A stretch of 44,337 nucleotides of DNA from Metarhizobium sp964253915. GTDB lineage: Bacteria; Pseudomonadota; Alphaproteobacteria; Rhizobiales; Rhizobiaceae. The position numbers and the translations under genes are program-made. Location of the stretch: contig NZ_CAXUSG020000023.1 of the NCBI RefSeq assembly GCF_964253915.1, positions 1 to 44,337 on the forward strand, read 5' to 3'. This document shows, piece by piece, positions 15,579-23,475 of this stretch; position 1 is the stretch's first letter; each line of letters starts with the position of its first letter. The notes under the pieces were generated by a model, which worked only from the letters and a program-made list of their open reading frames with translations, did not search any database and was not told the DNA's origin.

Positions 15579-15942
15579 GGAGATACCTGTTGATGCGTGC
15601 CGATTTCTTAACCTTCTGATTTTTGGGTTGCAATAGGTTTGGTCACTATTTAGGTAAGTGACCGGTTGGGCGATCATTTGTGCACAGCCGCAGCGCGTAC
15701 AGCATGATACTCGACGTCGGCCTCAAGTCTCTTCAAGAGCAGCGAGCAACCGAGCGTGCTTGGCGGCACGCGCCGTCGCAGCACCGTTTGCTCACGAATG
15801 CGACTGGTCGCGTCGAGAAAAAGCGTCCATTTCGTTTGCGGCAGATGTCACTCCAGCCGGAGTGCTCGTCCAGCCGCACGCGAAGACGGCCGGCCCGGAA
15901 TCCGGCGAGACACCTAAGCAGTGCCAGATTAAAGTCTGGTCA
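15579..15942. other. Intergenic stretch without a supported gene
   Basis: About 360 bases upstream of the lipoprotein gene. On the minus strand short in-frame pieces such as ARAAKHARLLAALEE and LEADVEYHAVRAAAVHK look protein-like but lie in different frames, which may be the tail of a decayed gene. Plus-strand frames lack ribosome sites. No promoter or repeat was identified. Confidence 0.35.
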
Positions 15943-18144
15943 TCACAGAGATGGTAGCTCTTGATAATTTGTCACAAATTCGCGGAGTTCAGACGGCGGT
16001 AATGGTCTAGCCAAATAGTACCCTTGCATCTGACAGCAACCGGCATCCCTGAGGAAATGCTCCTGCTCGGCATTCTCAACACCCTCTGCCATGGTCTGTA
16101 TACCTAGCTTCTTCGCCATTGACAGGATGGCGGAAGCGATCGCCATGTCGTTTTCGTCTGCAGGAATGCCTTTCACGAAAGAACGGTCGATCTTGAGGCG
16201 CGAAAGCGGAAAGGACTTTAGAGTGCTCAAGCTTGAATATCCCGTGCCGAAGTCATCCAGCGCAAGGCTGATCCCCAACGCGGTCAATTCCGACATCTTC
16301 CGGACGGAGTCTGCCACGTCGCACATGATCATGCTTTCGGTTATTTCGACTTCCAGCCACCGCGGATCCAAGTCCGCCGCACTAAGGATGTCGGCTACCT
16401 TGCGGGTCATCCCAGGATCCTGAAACTGCCGTGCCGACATATTGACCCCAACCTTGAATGGTTCAACTCCAGCGGCCTGCCAGGCACGAACCTGAGCGCA
16501 TGCCTTGGTCATGACGAACTCTCCGAGAGCGCAAATAAGCCCGGTTTCTTCTGCCAGCGGGATGAACTCGCCTGGCATCACAAGACGGCCCTCGTGTTGC
16601 CAGCGTACCAGTGCCTCGACCCCGCATACCTTGCCCGTCCTCAGATCCTTCTGTGGCTGGTAGTGCACAACCAGTTCGTCGTTTTCGATTGCGGTGCGCA
16701 GCTCCTTCGTCATGCGCACCTTCTCGCGCGCAGCAACCGACATACATTTGGTGAACTTTCGGACCCCGTCGCGTCCTTCCCGCTTCACACGATACATCGC
16801 AAGATCGGCAGCCGCCATGAGTTCGGCAGAGGAATGACCATGATCCGGGAAGGCGGCAATACCGATGCTACATGCAGTCTGAAGCTCGACGCCGTCCACC
16901 GTGAACGGCAGGCATATCGCGGCACGGACACGCTCCATCCGGGCCTCATAGGACTCGTCCCCCTCGAGGACGATGACAAATTCATCCCCGCCGATCCGCC
17001 CCACTATTCCATAAGCTCCGAGAGCCCGTTTGATCCTGACGGCAGTTTCACTCAGTAGTAGATCGCCGACCCTATGTCCGAGGCTGTCGTTCACATGCTT
17101 GAAGTTGTCCAGATCCAGAAACGCGACCCCGAGTGTCCCTCCTTCGATATCCGCCTGAGCTACCATACGATCGAGACTCCGTTCGAGCCTGTCTCTGTTC
17201 GGAAGCCCGGTAAGTGCATCGTGTTCGGCCAAGTAAAGGATCTTCTCTTCGTCACGACTTCGATCGATCGCTATTCCGGCCATGCGCGCCGCCGCCTCGA
17301 AAAATTCGAGGTATTCCGATGTGAGCTGATCTTCCGGGTACCACACGAGAAGGCAGCCTAATATGTCTCCGCTACCGCCGATGATGTCGATGCATCTGAA
17401 CGCCCCCTTATCGCCGATGACCCCTCGAAGGACGTCCACGAGTGTACCGTGCGGTCCTTGGCTGATTGAAGTAGGTAGTGCGGAAGATGCCGGGCAGGCC
17501 GCAATCCTCCATTCTTCAGTTGTCGCCATCGTGAGGATTGCAGCACGAGAACCCGGCGACCCCGTCTCTAGCTGCTCACAAAGCTCTTGGAAGAACTCGC
17601 CTACTGGCTTGCCAGATACAATTGCCTGCAGAATGCATGTTTGCGACTTAAGCATTCTTTCAGCAGCCTTACGCGCAGTAATGTCGCGCGATGCGCCTAC
17701 GACACCAACGATCTCACCATCCCGGTTGCGTAAGGGCACCCTCGACATCATGAGCCATCGGTCGCAATTTCCCTTGAGGGCACGCTCTTCAAAGCCAAGA
17801 TCGGCCTCGCCAGAGTTCATGACCCGCCGCTCGATTTCATGGATCTCGGTGGCCGCTTCCCAACCGTGAAGATCTGAATCTTTCAGGCCGATCATCTCGT
17901 CGAAGTGTTCGAACCCGTTGTTTGTGACTACTGCAGCGTTCGCGAAGATGAAGCGCCCCTCGCGATCCTTCGCATATATGTAGTCGGGGACGTGGTTGAT
18001 CATGGCCTCCAGCCAAACGTAACGCTCGGCCAGGTCCTCGTTCGTCCGCGAGGTTGTAGCGACACGACGCAAGGGATCGATCGCGGAATCCTGTATGCCA
18101 TTTCCGGAAGCGCCGCTTGACCCCTCCGCACGTTCAATGCGCAT
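15943..18144 (-). CDS. PAS-GAF-like GGDEF-EAL dual-domain c-di-GMP protein
   Basis: A protein of 733 residues. A PAS domain occupies about residues 40-165 (WLEAMINHVPDYIYAKDREG, VVGASRDITARK); a GAF-like part follows to about 300; then a GGDEF domain (DALTGLPNRDRLERSLDRMV, DLDNFKHVNDSLGHR, RIGGDEFVIVLEGD) and an EAL domain (GVEALVRWQHEG, LEVEITESMIM, LDDFGTGYSS, LKIDRSFVKGI, MAEGVEN). Both catalytic signatures are intact, so it could make or break c-di-GMP, with the PAS/GAF part setting the balance. No membrane span is seen. ATG 18144 is used; the frame continues a few codons upstream only to TTG. GGAGG lies 11 nt before the ATG. It is divergent from the 18306-18917 genes. Confidence 0.92.
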   Translation of the reverse strand: MRIERAEGSSGASGNGIQDSAIDPLRRVATTSRTNEDLAERYVWLEAMINHVPDYIYAKDREGRFIFANAAVVTNNGFEHFDEMIGLKDSDLHGWEAATEIHEIERRVMNSGEADLGFEERALKGNCDRWLMMSRVPLRNRDGEIVGVVGASRDITARKAAERMLKSQTCILQAIVSGKPVGEFFQELCEQLETGSPGSRAAILTMATTEEWRIAACPASSALPTSISQGPHGTLVDVLRGVIGDKGAFRCIDIIGGSGDILGCLLVWYPEDQLTSEYLEFFEAAARMAGIAIDRSRDEEKILYLAEHDALTGLPNRDRLERSLDRMVAQADIEGGTLGVAFLDLDNFKHVNDSLGHRVGDLLLSETAVRIKRALGAYGIVGRIGGDEFVIVLEGDESYEARMERVRAAICLPFTVDGVELQTACSIGIAAFPDHGHSSAELMAAADLAMYRVKREGRDGVRKFTKCMSVAAREKVRMTKELRTAIENDELVVHYQPQKDLRTGKVCGVEALVRWQHEGRLVMPGEFIPLAEETGLICALGEFVMTKACAQVRAWQAAGVEPFKVGVNMSARQFQDPGMTRKVADILSAADLDPRWLEVEITESMIMCDVADSVRKMSELTALGISLALDDFGTGYSSLSTLKSFPLSRLKIDRSFVKGIPADENDMAIASAILSMAKKLGIQTMAEGVENAEQEHFLRDAGCCQMQGYYLARPLPPSELREFVTNYQELPSL

Positions 18145-18305
18145 CAACTTACATGCCTCCAAACTGTCGAAGCATCATCTTAGAATTTCGTTATGTAATC
18201 ATGAAAGGCGGCCGCAGGCTTCTGACTGTCCAAACCCCACGATATCTTCAGTCAAATTTTACACGGGTTCATTAGGCTTACGTCATAGTCAAGCGTGAAG
18301 AATGA

Positions 18306-18482
18306 ATGAGCCCTTGGAACGACCTGCTTTCAAACCTGGCCCTAGTGGCAATTGCCACCGCCGTCTGGACTTTTGGGAACAGCACCCTGAAGTCCTCGTC
18401 GTCATCCGAAGTGTCGTCGACGGGTATGTGCGCCTTCACGCGATATCGTTTGCCTCACCCGATCGAAACCATTGACGGATAG
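18306..18482 (+). pseudogene. Possible 5' remnant of a membrane-anchored signalling gene
   Basis: A 58-codon frame whose first 28 residues, MSPWNDLLSNLALVAIATAV then WTFGNSTL, resemble the first transmembrane helix of the 5TM/LytS-type sensor region found at the start of some rhizobial diguanylate cyclases. After that the reading frame turns into a Ser-rich, unrelated tail and stops at TAG 18480, and no further family sequence follows. The likeliest reading is a truncated remnant; a genuine small membrane protein is possible. A weak purine-rich site precedes the ATG. Confidence 0.35.
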
Positions 18483-18530
18483 TTACACGATCCTAGTTAG
18501 GTGGGTACTGACAGAGACGTTCAGGGTATC

Positions 18531-18917
18531 ATGGTGAAAAGCAGCCTAGAAAACAAACGCATTCTCATTCTGGAGGACGACCCTCTCCTCGCTCTCGACC
18601 TCGAAGACTTCTTTACGGAACTCGGCGCTAGGGTGATCGGGCCTGTCTCCAGCGTCGAGCAGGCCCTCCAGGCGGTCTCCACCGGGATCGACGGGGCGGT
18701 CCTCGACCTCAATCTGAGAGGTGCCTACTCCTACCCGGTCATCGAAGCACTCGCCGAGGCGGGCACACCGCTCGTCGTATGTTCCGGATACGCCGAACTG
18801 CCCGACACCCGGACGGAGCTGACTGATATCGCGCTGCTGCCGAAACCTTGCGACCTCAAGGTTTTGCAAGCTAGACTCGCTGAGCAGATTACCGCAGCGC
18901 CCCAGACGACTTCCTAG
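18531..18917 (+). CDS. Single-domain response regulator (receiver only)
   Basis: A 128-residue stand-alone receiver domain. The acidic pair is in ILEDDPLL (residues 15-17), the phosphoacceptor is Asp59 in AVLDLNLRG, Ser or Thr is in VVCSGY, and Lys is in LLPKPCD. This sub-type of receiver is commonly paired with HWE/HisKA_2 kinases in Rhizobiales, and the REC-HWE kinase gene lies tail to tail 42 bp away. It has no output domain, so it acts by protein contact or as a phosphate sink. I used ATG 18531 because the preceding in-frame start at 18501 would only add an unconserved tail. Confidence 0.88.
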   Translation: MVKSSLENKRILILEDDPLLALDLEDFFTELGARVIGPVSSVEQALQAVSTGIDGAVLDLNLRGAYSYPVIEALAEAGTPLVVCSGYAELPDTRTELTDIALLPKPCDLKVLQARLAEQITAAPQTTS

Positions 18918-18959
18918 ACGCGCAAGATCGAAGCCGGCGAAGTGCCGGGACAGGTTCGT

Positions 18960-19982
18960 TCAGGCCGACACCGGCCTTAGCGCTTCGCTCTCGGCGATCG
19001 GAAGGTCGATTTCGGCTCTGAACCCGTCCGGCAGGTAGTGGAGGCTCGCCTGCCCGCCCAGCTCATATTCGATATTAGCTTTGATGAGCCGGGTACCGAA
19101 GCCCTCGTCATCGGGCGCCTTGACGACCGGTCCGCCGCGCTCGGTCCAGTTTATCCGAACGGACCGCCCCGGACCCGTCTTGTTGACCACCCACGCAATG
19201 GAGACACGCCCCTGCTCGTTGGCCAGCGCCCCATATTTCGAGGCATTCGTCACCAGCTCGTTGAAGACCATGCCGATGGAGAGCGCGGTCCTGGGGTCCA
19301 ACCGAACGAGATCGTGCCGCCCAATATCGAAGCGCGAGAGATCCCTGTTGTGTGGCCGAACCGCGCGTTGGAAAACGCTCAGAAGCTCCGTCTCGTCCCA
19401 ATTGCCTTCGAACAGGAGCTCGTGGGCGTCTGCCAGCGCCGACACACGGGCGATGAGTTTCTCCTCGAATTCCGCGACTGACCGGCAACCGCGACCGGTC
19501 CGGCGGATTAGCGAAAGCACGACGGCGAGATTGTTTTTCACCCGGTGGCTGAGTTCCCGGACCAGCAGATCCTTCTGTTGCTCGATCCGCCTGCGCTCTG
19601 CCCGCTCGCGTGCTTCGTTCACCGCACGCGTCACGGCAGCCGGCAGACGCGCCAGGCGCTGCTTCAGAACATAGTCGGTCGCGCCCTTGCGGAAGGCTTC
19701 GATGGCAGCATCCTCGCCTAGAACCCCTGAGACGAAAATGAAGGGCGCGTCCGGCGCTGAGGCGACCGCTAGGTCGAGCGCGGCCATGCCATCGAAATCG
19801 GGAAGCGAGAAGTCTGAAAGGATAATCTCGAACGTGTGTTGTGCCAGCGCGGCCTGATAAGCAGCACGCGTCGCGACGCGATTGACCTCAAAGGTTTCTT
19901 GCAGGTTCTCGAGCTGCGCTTCAATAAGTTCAGCGTCGATGGTGCTGTCTTCCAGCAGCAGGATACGCAGCATTCCGGCCAT
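18960..19982 (-). CDS. Receiver-HWE/HisKA_2 histidine kinase of the phytochrome operon
   Basis: A 340-residue soluble protein. Residues 5-120 form a receiver (LLLEDSTIDAEL, Asp57 in ILSDFSLPDFDG, Lys107 in YVLKQRL); a short coiled linker follows; the HWE/HisKA_2 kinase has His146 in ELSHRVKNNLAVV, N-box MVFNELVTNASKYGAL, the W-x-E motif INWTERGGPVV and GFGTRLIKANIEYELGG. So it is a kinase whose activity is likely set by phosphorylation of its own receiver. It is the last gene of a compact operon: its start is 1 nt after the end of the Rcp1-like gene, which itself follows the bacteriophytochrome. This points to a light-driven relay ending in an HWE kinase. Confidence 0.92.
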   Translation of the reverse strand: MAGMLRILLLEDSTIDAELIEAQLENLQETFEVNRVATRAAYQAALAQHTFEIILSDFSLPDFDGMAALDLAVASAPDAPFIFVSGVLGEDAAIEAFRKGATDYVLKQRLARLPAAVTRAVNEARERAERRRIEQQKDLLVRELSHRVKNNLAVVLSLIRRTGRGCRSVAEFEEKLIARVSALADAHELLFEGNWDETELLSVFQRAVRPHNRDLSRFDIGRHDLVRLDPRTALSIGMVFNELVTNASKYGALANEQGRVSIAWVVNKTGPGRSVRINWTERGGPVVKAPDDEGFGTRLIKANIEYELGGQASLHYLPDGFRAEIDLPIAESEALRPVSA

Positions 19983-19983
19983 G

Positions 19984-20442
19984 TCAGTCGCCGCCCACCT
20001 GCCGCAGCTTCGGCGGCGGCTCGTTGAGAAGCGCCCAGAAGACGCCGAGGTCCTGGATCGCCTTGAAGAACTGGTTGAACTCGACCGGCTTGACGACGAA
20101 TGCGTTGACCCCGAGCTGGTAGCTTTTCACCAGATCCTGTTCTTCGCGAGACGAGGTCAACATGACGACTGGAACGTGACGCAGGTTCTCATCGCGCTTT
20201 ACTTTTTCGAGCACCTCCAGTCCGTCGACTTTCGGCAGCTTGAGATCGAGCAGGACGACTGCGGGATCGCCTGGATCGCGGGCGGCATGGGAACCGCTGA
20301 GATAGAGAAAATCCAGCGCCTCGGCGCCGTCGCGGGCAACCACGATGTCATTGGCGATCTGACACTTCTCAAGCGCCGTCAGGGTCAGTTCGAGATCCCG
20401 GGGATTGTCTTCAACGAGCAAAATTGGCCTCAGTTCTGGCAC
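19984..20442 (-). CDS. Rcp1-like response regulator, phytochrome partner
   Basis: A 152-residue receiver of the Rcp1 type, the small regulators encoded next to phytochromes. Motifs: LLVEDNPRDLELTLTAL, phosphoacceptor Asp66 in VVLLDLKLPKVDGLEVL, Thr/Ser in VMLTSSREEQDL and Lys in AFVVKPVEF. The C-terminal helical extension (FFKAIQDLGVFWALLN) is the dimer-forming element of Rcp1 proteins. Translation starts at GTG 20442 with AGGAG 6 nt upstream, and that site overlaps the end of the phytochrome gene, so the two are translationally close. It likely receives phosphate from the bacteriophytochrome. Confidence 0.93.
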   Translation of the reverse strand: MPELRPILLVEDNPRDLELTLTALEKCQIANDIVVARDGAEALDFLYLSGSHAARDPGDPAVVLLDLKLPKVDGLEVLEKVKRDENLRHVPVVMLTSSREEQDLVKSYQLGVNAFVVKPVEFNQFFKAIQDLGVFWALLNEPPPKLRQVGGD

Positions 20443-20445
20443 GGA

Positions 20446-22614
20446 TTACTCCTCAGGTAGCGCCGGTAAGGAAAAAGTGAAGCATGCGCCCTCGTCCACC
20501 GTGCCAATGGCGTCCACGCTGCCGCCATGCCGCTCGACGATGCGCTTGATGAGGGCAAGGCCGATACCCGTGCCCTCGAAATCCTCGCTTCGCTGCAGCC
20601 GCTGGAATACACCGAACAGCTTAGACTTGTAAGCCATGTCGAAGCCGACACCGTTATCCGCGATCCGGTACAAAATGCCTTGGTCGGTCAGAACGGCTGA
20701 TATCTCGATATGCGCCTCTTCGCGCAGCCGCGTATATTTGACCGCGTTGTCGATAAGATTGTACCAAACCTGCCGAAGGAGGGTGGCGTCCCCCGTCGCA
20801 GCGGGCAGATCATCGACCTGCCAGACGATCGTGCGGCCCGCCGTCTCCTCTGCCAGTCCCCGCCGCACCTCGGCGACGAGCTTGTTCATGTCCACCTTGT
20901 CGGCGGACAGTGCCGCTCGACCGAGATGAGAGAACGTCAGGAGATCATCGACGAGGTCACCCGCGGCCAGCGCCGAATCCGAAATCATCTGGAGATAATG
21001 GCGCGAGCGCTCGCCGAGATTCTTCTCCCGCTCCGTCAGAAGCTGGGAGAAGCCGACGATATGGCGGAACGGCGCCCGCAGATCGTGAGAGATCGAATAG
21101 GAGAAGGCCTCCAGTTCCCTGTTGGACTTCTGTAGGTCGGCGGCAAGCCTGGCCAATTGCTCGGCCTTCTTCAGCACAATCTCCACGATCGAGGCGCGCA
21201 GGTCGCGCGCGGCGGCGATCTCTGCAGGGTGCCACGGTGCGCTCCTGCCGCGCACCATCTCGCGCCAGGCCTCGAAGGACTTGCGAGGATGGATCCGCCC
21301 GCTCTCCCGCACCACCTTGTGCGGATCCCCGCCCCAGGTGACCGTCTTGACCACTTCCTGGCGGAACCAAACAAGCCAGCTGTCTTCCACCTCGGAAATG
21401 CGCAAGGCGAGGACACCGCAGGTGCCGTCGTTGAAGCCGCCGTCGCGCGGGACCTCCGAGACGATAGAGTCCGTAATGTAGGAATCGGTGGCCGCGTCTT
21501 GCTGTGAAAGGCGGGCGACCAGGCTTCTTACCTGATGCTCTTCCGGAGCCTCGCCGACAGGCAGGTAGCTGTTCTGAGACAGGACCGCCGCCCCATCCGC
21601 TCGGGTGAGTTCCAGCAGCGCCCCCGGCGTGCCGGCCAGGCCTTCATCCCACCGATCGGCCTGAGCCATCGCGGCCAAAAGCCTGGTGTGCACGCGCGCG
21701 AGTTCAACGCCGAGTGCCGCTGTCTCGGCCCGGCTGTCGGCGCTGATCCGCATGGCCAGGCTCTGGACCACGAAATCGCAGGCTTCGCGGATGTCGCTCG
21801 TCACATGGTGGGCATTGCGGCTGTGGCAGGACAGAAGGCCCCAGAGCTTGCCGTCCACCATGACCGATATCGACATGGACGAGAGCGTGCCCATGTTGCG
21901 CATATATTCGAGATGGACCGGCGACACGCTGCGAAGCTGCGTGAACGTCATGTCGATGGCCCCTGCGTCGCACTCCTCCCCGAACGCGGTCAGCGGGACC
22001 GGCTTGTAATTTGCGTCGGGGATCAGGCGTATGCGGTTCAACGTGTAGAGATTGCGTGCTTGCGCCGGAATATCCGCAGCGGGGAAACGCAGGTCGAGAT
22101 AGGACGGCAGGGTACCGTTGCCGGCTTCGGCCACGACATGTCCGTTCCAGTCGGTATCGAACCGGTAGACGAGTGTCCGGTCGAAGCCGGTCAGGTCAGC
22201 GATCAGGCGCGCGGTCGCGGAAAGCCCATCCGTAAGCTCTTCAGTGGCCGTCATTTGCTGTGCGAAGCCGGTCAGACGGGAAAGAAGCGCGTTGGGTAAA
22301 AAGGGCGCGCTGCGTTCGAACTCAACGATGGCGCGGCCCTGATGGGCATGTGCCGCCATGTCCACGTCCGGGTTCTGCAGCCTGGCGCGGTAGGCATGCG
22401 CGCCGCTGGCCCGCCAAGCGCGCAAAGCAGCCTCGACCGACGGGAACAGTTCGAGCGGCGTCCGGCCCGTGATTGCTTTAAAATTGGCCGATGCCCACAG
22501 GACATCGAGACCGGCGGGATCAAGAACGAGCAGAGATCCATGGGGCTGGATTGCGCCGGGAACATGGATCGGCTCGCGCGCGCAAAAATCCAGATCGCTT
22601 TGGCTCCCTGACAT
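20446..22614 (-). CDS. bphP: Bacteriophytochrome histidine kinase
   Basis: A protein of 722 residues with the PAS-GAF-PHY-kinase order. Cys11, in DFCAREPIHVPGAIQPHG, is the biliverdin attachment site of bacterial phytochromes. The GAF domain shows DRTLVYRFDTDWNGHVVAE and RFPAADIPAQARNLYTLN (PASDIP-like, with Ala for Ser), the PHY tongue has HPRKSFEAW (PRxSF), and the kinase part has SYSISHDLRAPFRHIVGF with His at the phospho-site, N-box WYNLIDNAVKYTR, NGVGFDM and GTGIGLALI. So it should bind biliverdin and switch between red and far-red forms. ATG 22614 is used (GAGGGG upstream); the upstream in-frame start is unlikely. It heads an operon with the Rcp1-like regulator and the REC-HWE kinase. 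A heme oxygenase is encoded 3.3 kb away. Confidence 0.95.
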   Translation of the reverse strand: MSGSQSDLDFCAREPIHVPGAIQPHGSLLVLDPAGLDVLWASANFKAITGRTPLELFPSVEAALRAWRASGAHAYRARLQNPDVDMAAHAHQGRAIVEFERSAPFLPNALLSRLTGFAQQMTATEELTDGLSATARLIADLTGFDRTLVYRFDTDWNGHVVAEAGNGTLPSYLDLRFPAADIPAQARNLYTLNRIRLIPDANYKPVPLTAFGEECDAGAIDMTFTQLRSVSPVHLEYMRNMGTLSSMSISVMVDGKLWGLLSCHSRNAHHVTSDIREACDFVVQSLAMRISADSRAETAALGVELARVHTRLLAAMAQADRWDEGLAGTPGALLELTRADGAAVLSQNSYLPVGEAPEEHQVRSLVARLSQQDAATDSYITDSIVSEVPRDGGFNDGTCGVLALRISEVEDSWLVWFRQEVVKTVTWGGDPHKVVRESGRIHPRKSFEAWREMVRGRSAPWHPAEIAAARDLRASIVEIVLKKAEQLARLAADLQKSNRELEAFSYSISHDLRAPFRHIVGFSQLLTEREKNLGERSRHYLQMISDSALAAGDLVDDLLTFSHLGRAALSADKVDMNKLVAEVRRGLAEETAGRTIVWQVDDLPAATGDATLLRQVWYNLIDNAVKYTRLREEAHIEISAVLTDQGILYRIADNGVGFDMAYKSKLFGVFQRLQRSEDFEGTGIGLALIKRIVERHGGSVDAIGTVDEGACFTFSLPALPEE

Positions 22615-22903
22615 CGAATCCCCTCTCCCGCACGCCAATCCGGCCAAGCCTGCTGATGGTGGGGATCGTATAGACCGACCATCGCAGTGTTGAAAGACAC
22701 CTACTATCTAAGAGCGAATCGCATTTTTTGTAGGCCTCTTTCGTGCCCGGAACGCGTTATCGCATTCGACGCACGGGGCGTGTCTCGCGTCGCGAAGCGC
22801 CTTCTTTGCATTTTATTAAGATTGTTCGCAAAGACTTGTCTTGGGGACGGGCGAAATTCCAGGGGGTGCACGTTGTGCGGAGACCAACGAACTGGAGATA
22901 CCG

Positions 22904-23308
22904 ATGGCCGTATCGCAGTCCACCATTCTCGTCGTCGAGGACGAACCGCTCCTCCGCCTTATCCTGATCGAGGCGTTGCAGGATGAAGGCTACCGCGTGC
23001 TCGCGGCGTCCAATGTCCTGGAGGCCATCGGCTATATCGCAAGGCATGCCGAAATCGACGGCCTGGTGACGGATATCGACCTGCCCGGCGGGCTGAGCGG
23101 CCTCGACCTACTGGAATTGCTCGGCAATTGCCGGCCGAACGCAGCCAGGATCGTCGTTTCAGGAAGAAGCGATCTGCAGGAAGCGACCCTGTCGGTGACG
23201 TGCCGGGTTTTCGCTAAGCCTTACAATCTCGACGAGGTGATCACCGAACTCGACAACCAGATCGTGACGAAAAGCGCCGTCCTTTCCACCCGGCGCATGC
23301 GTTCATAG
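22904..23308 (+). CDS. Single-domain response regulator
   Basis: A 134-residue receiver-only protein. Acidic residues are in VVEDEPLLRLIL, the phosphoacceptor is Asp57 in LVTDIDLPGGLSGLDLL, Ser is in IVVSGRSD, and Lys is in VFAKPYNLDEVI. This CheY-like receiver with a VVEDE start is common beside hybrid kinases in Rhizobiales. ATG 22904 has GGAG 6 nt upstream; the reading frame extends upstream but without family similarity. It is divergent from the phytochrome operon across about 290 bp and precedes the hybrid kinase by 167 bp with a hairpin in between, so it may be transcribed alone. Confidence 0.9.
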   Translation: MAVSQSTILVVEDEPLLRLILIEALQDEGYRVLAASNVLEAIGYIARHAEIDGLVTDIDLPGGLSGLDLLELLGNCRPNAARIVVSGRSDLQEATLSVTCRVFAKPYNLDEVITELDNQIVTKSAVLSTRRMRS

Positions 23309-23347
23309 CGCCGAGGCGCGCATGCCGGCCGCCACATAAAGGCCGCC

Positions 23348-23368
23348 GCGATGCGAAGACGGCATCGC
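23348..23368 (+). terminator. Candidate terminator after the receiver gene
   Basis: A 7-bp stem (GCGATGC and GCATCGC) with a 7-nt loop, followed by CCCTCTTAT. The tail is only partly T-rich, so termination would be moderate. Confidence 0.45.
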
Positions 23369-23475
23369 CCCTCTTATATCGCTTTCCATTCTTTTAGAAT
23401 TTCCACAGGGTTATCGCGCTTTTCAATTGTTGGGACTTTCCCATATAAGCCTGCGACACGTCGAGAAACGGCAAC

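Noticed and set aside
21535..22299. 254-codon plus-strand frame inside the bacteriophytochrome gene
   Set aside because: Antisense to a gene with full family motifs in a GC-rich region, where such frames are common.
22752..22780. GGAAC upstream of the receiver gene at 22904
   Set aside because: No GTT at the required distance.
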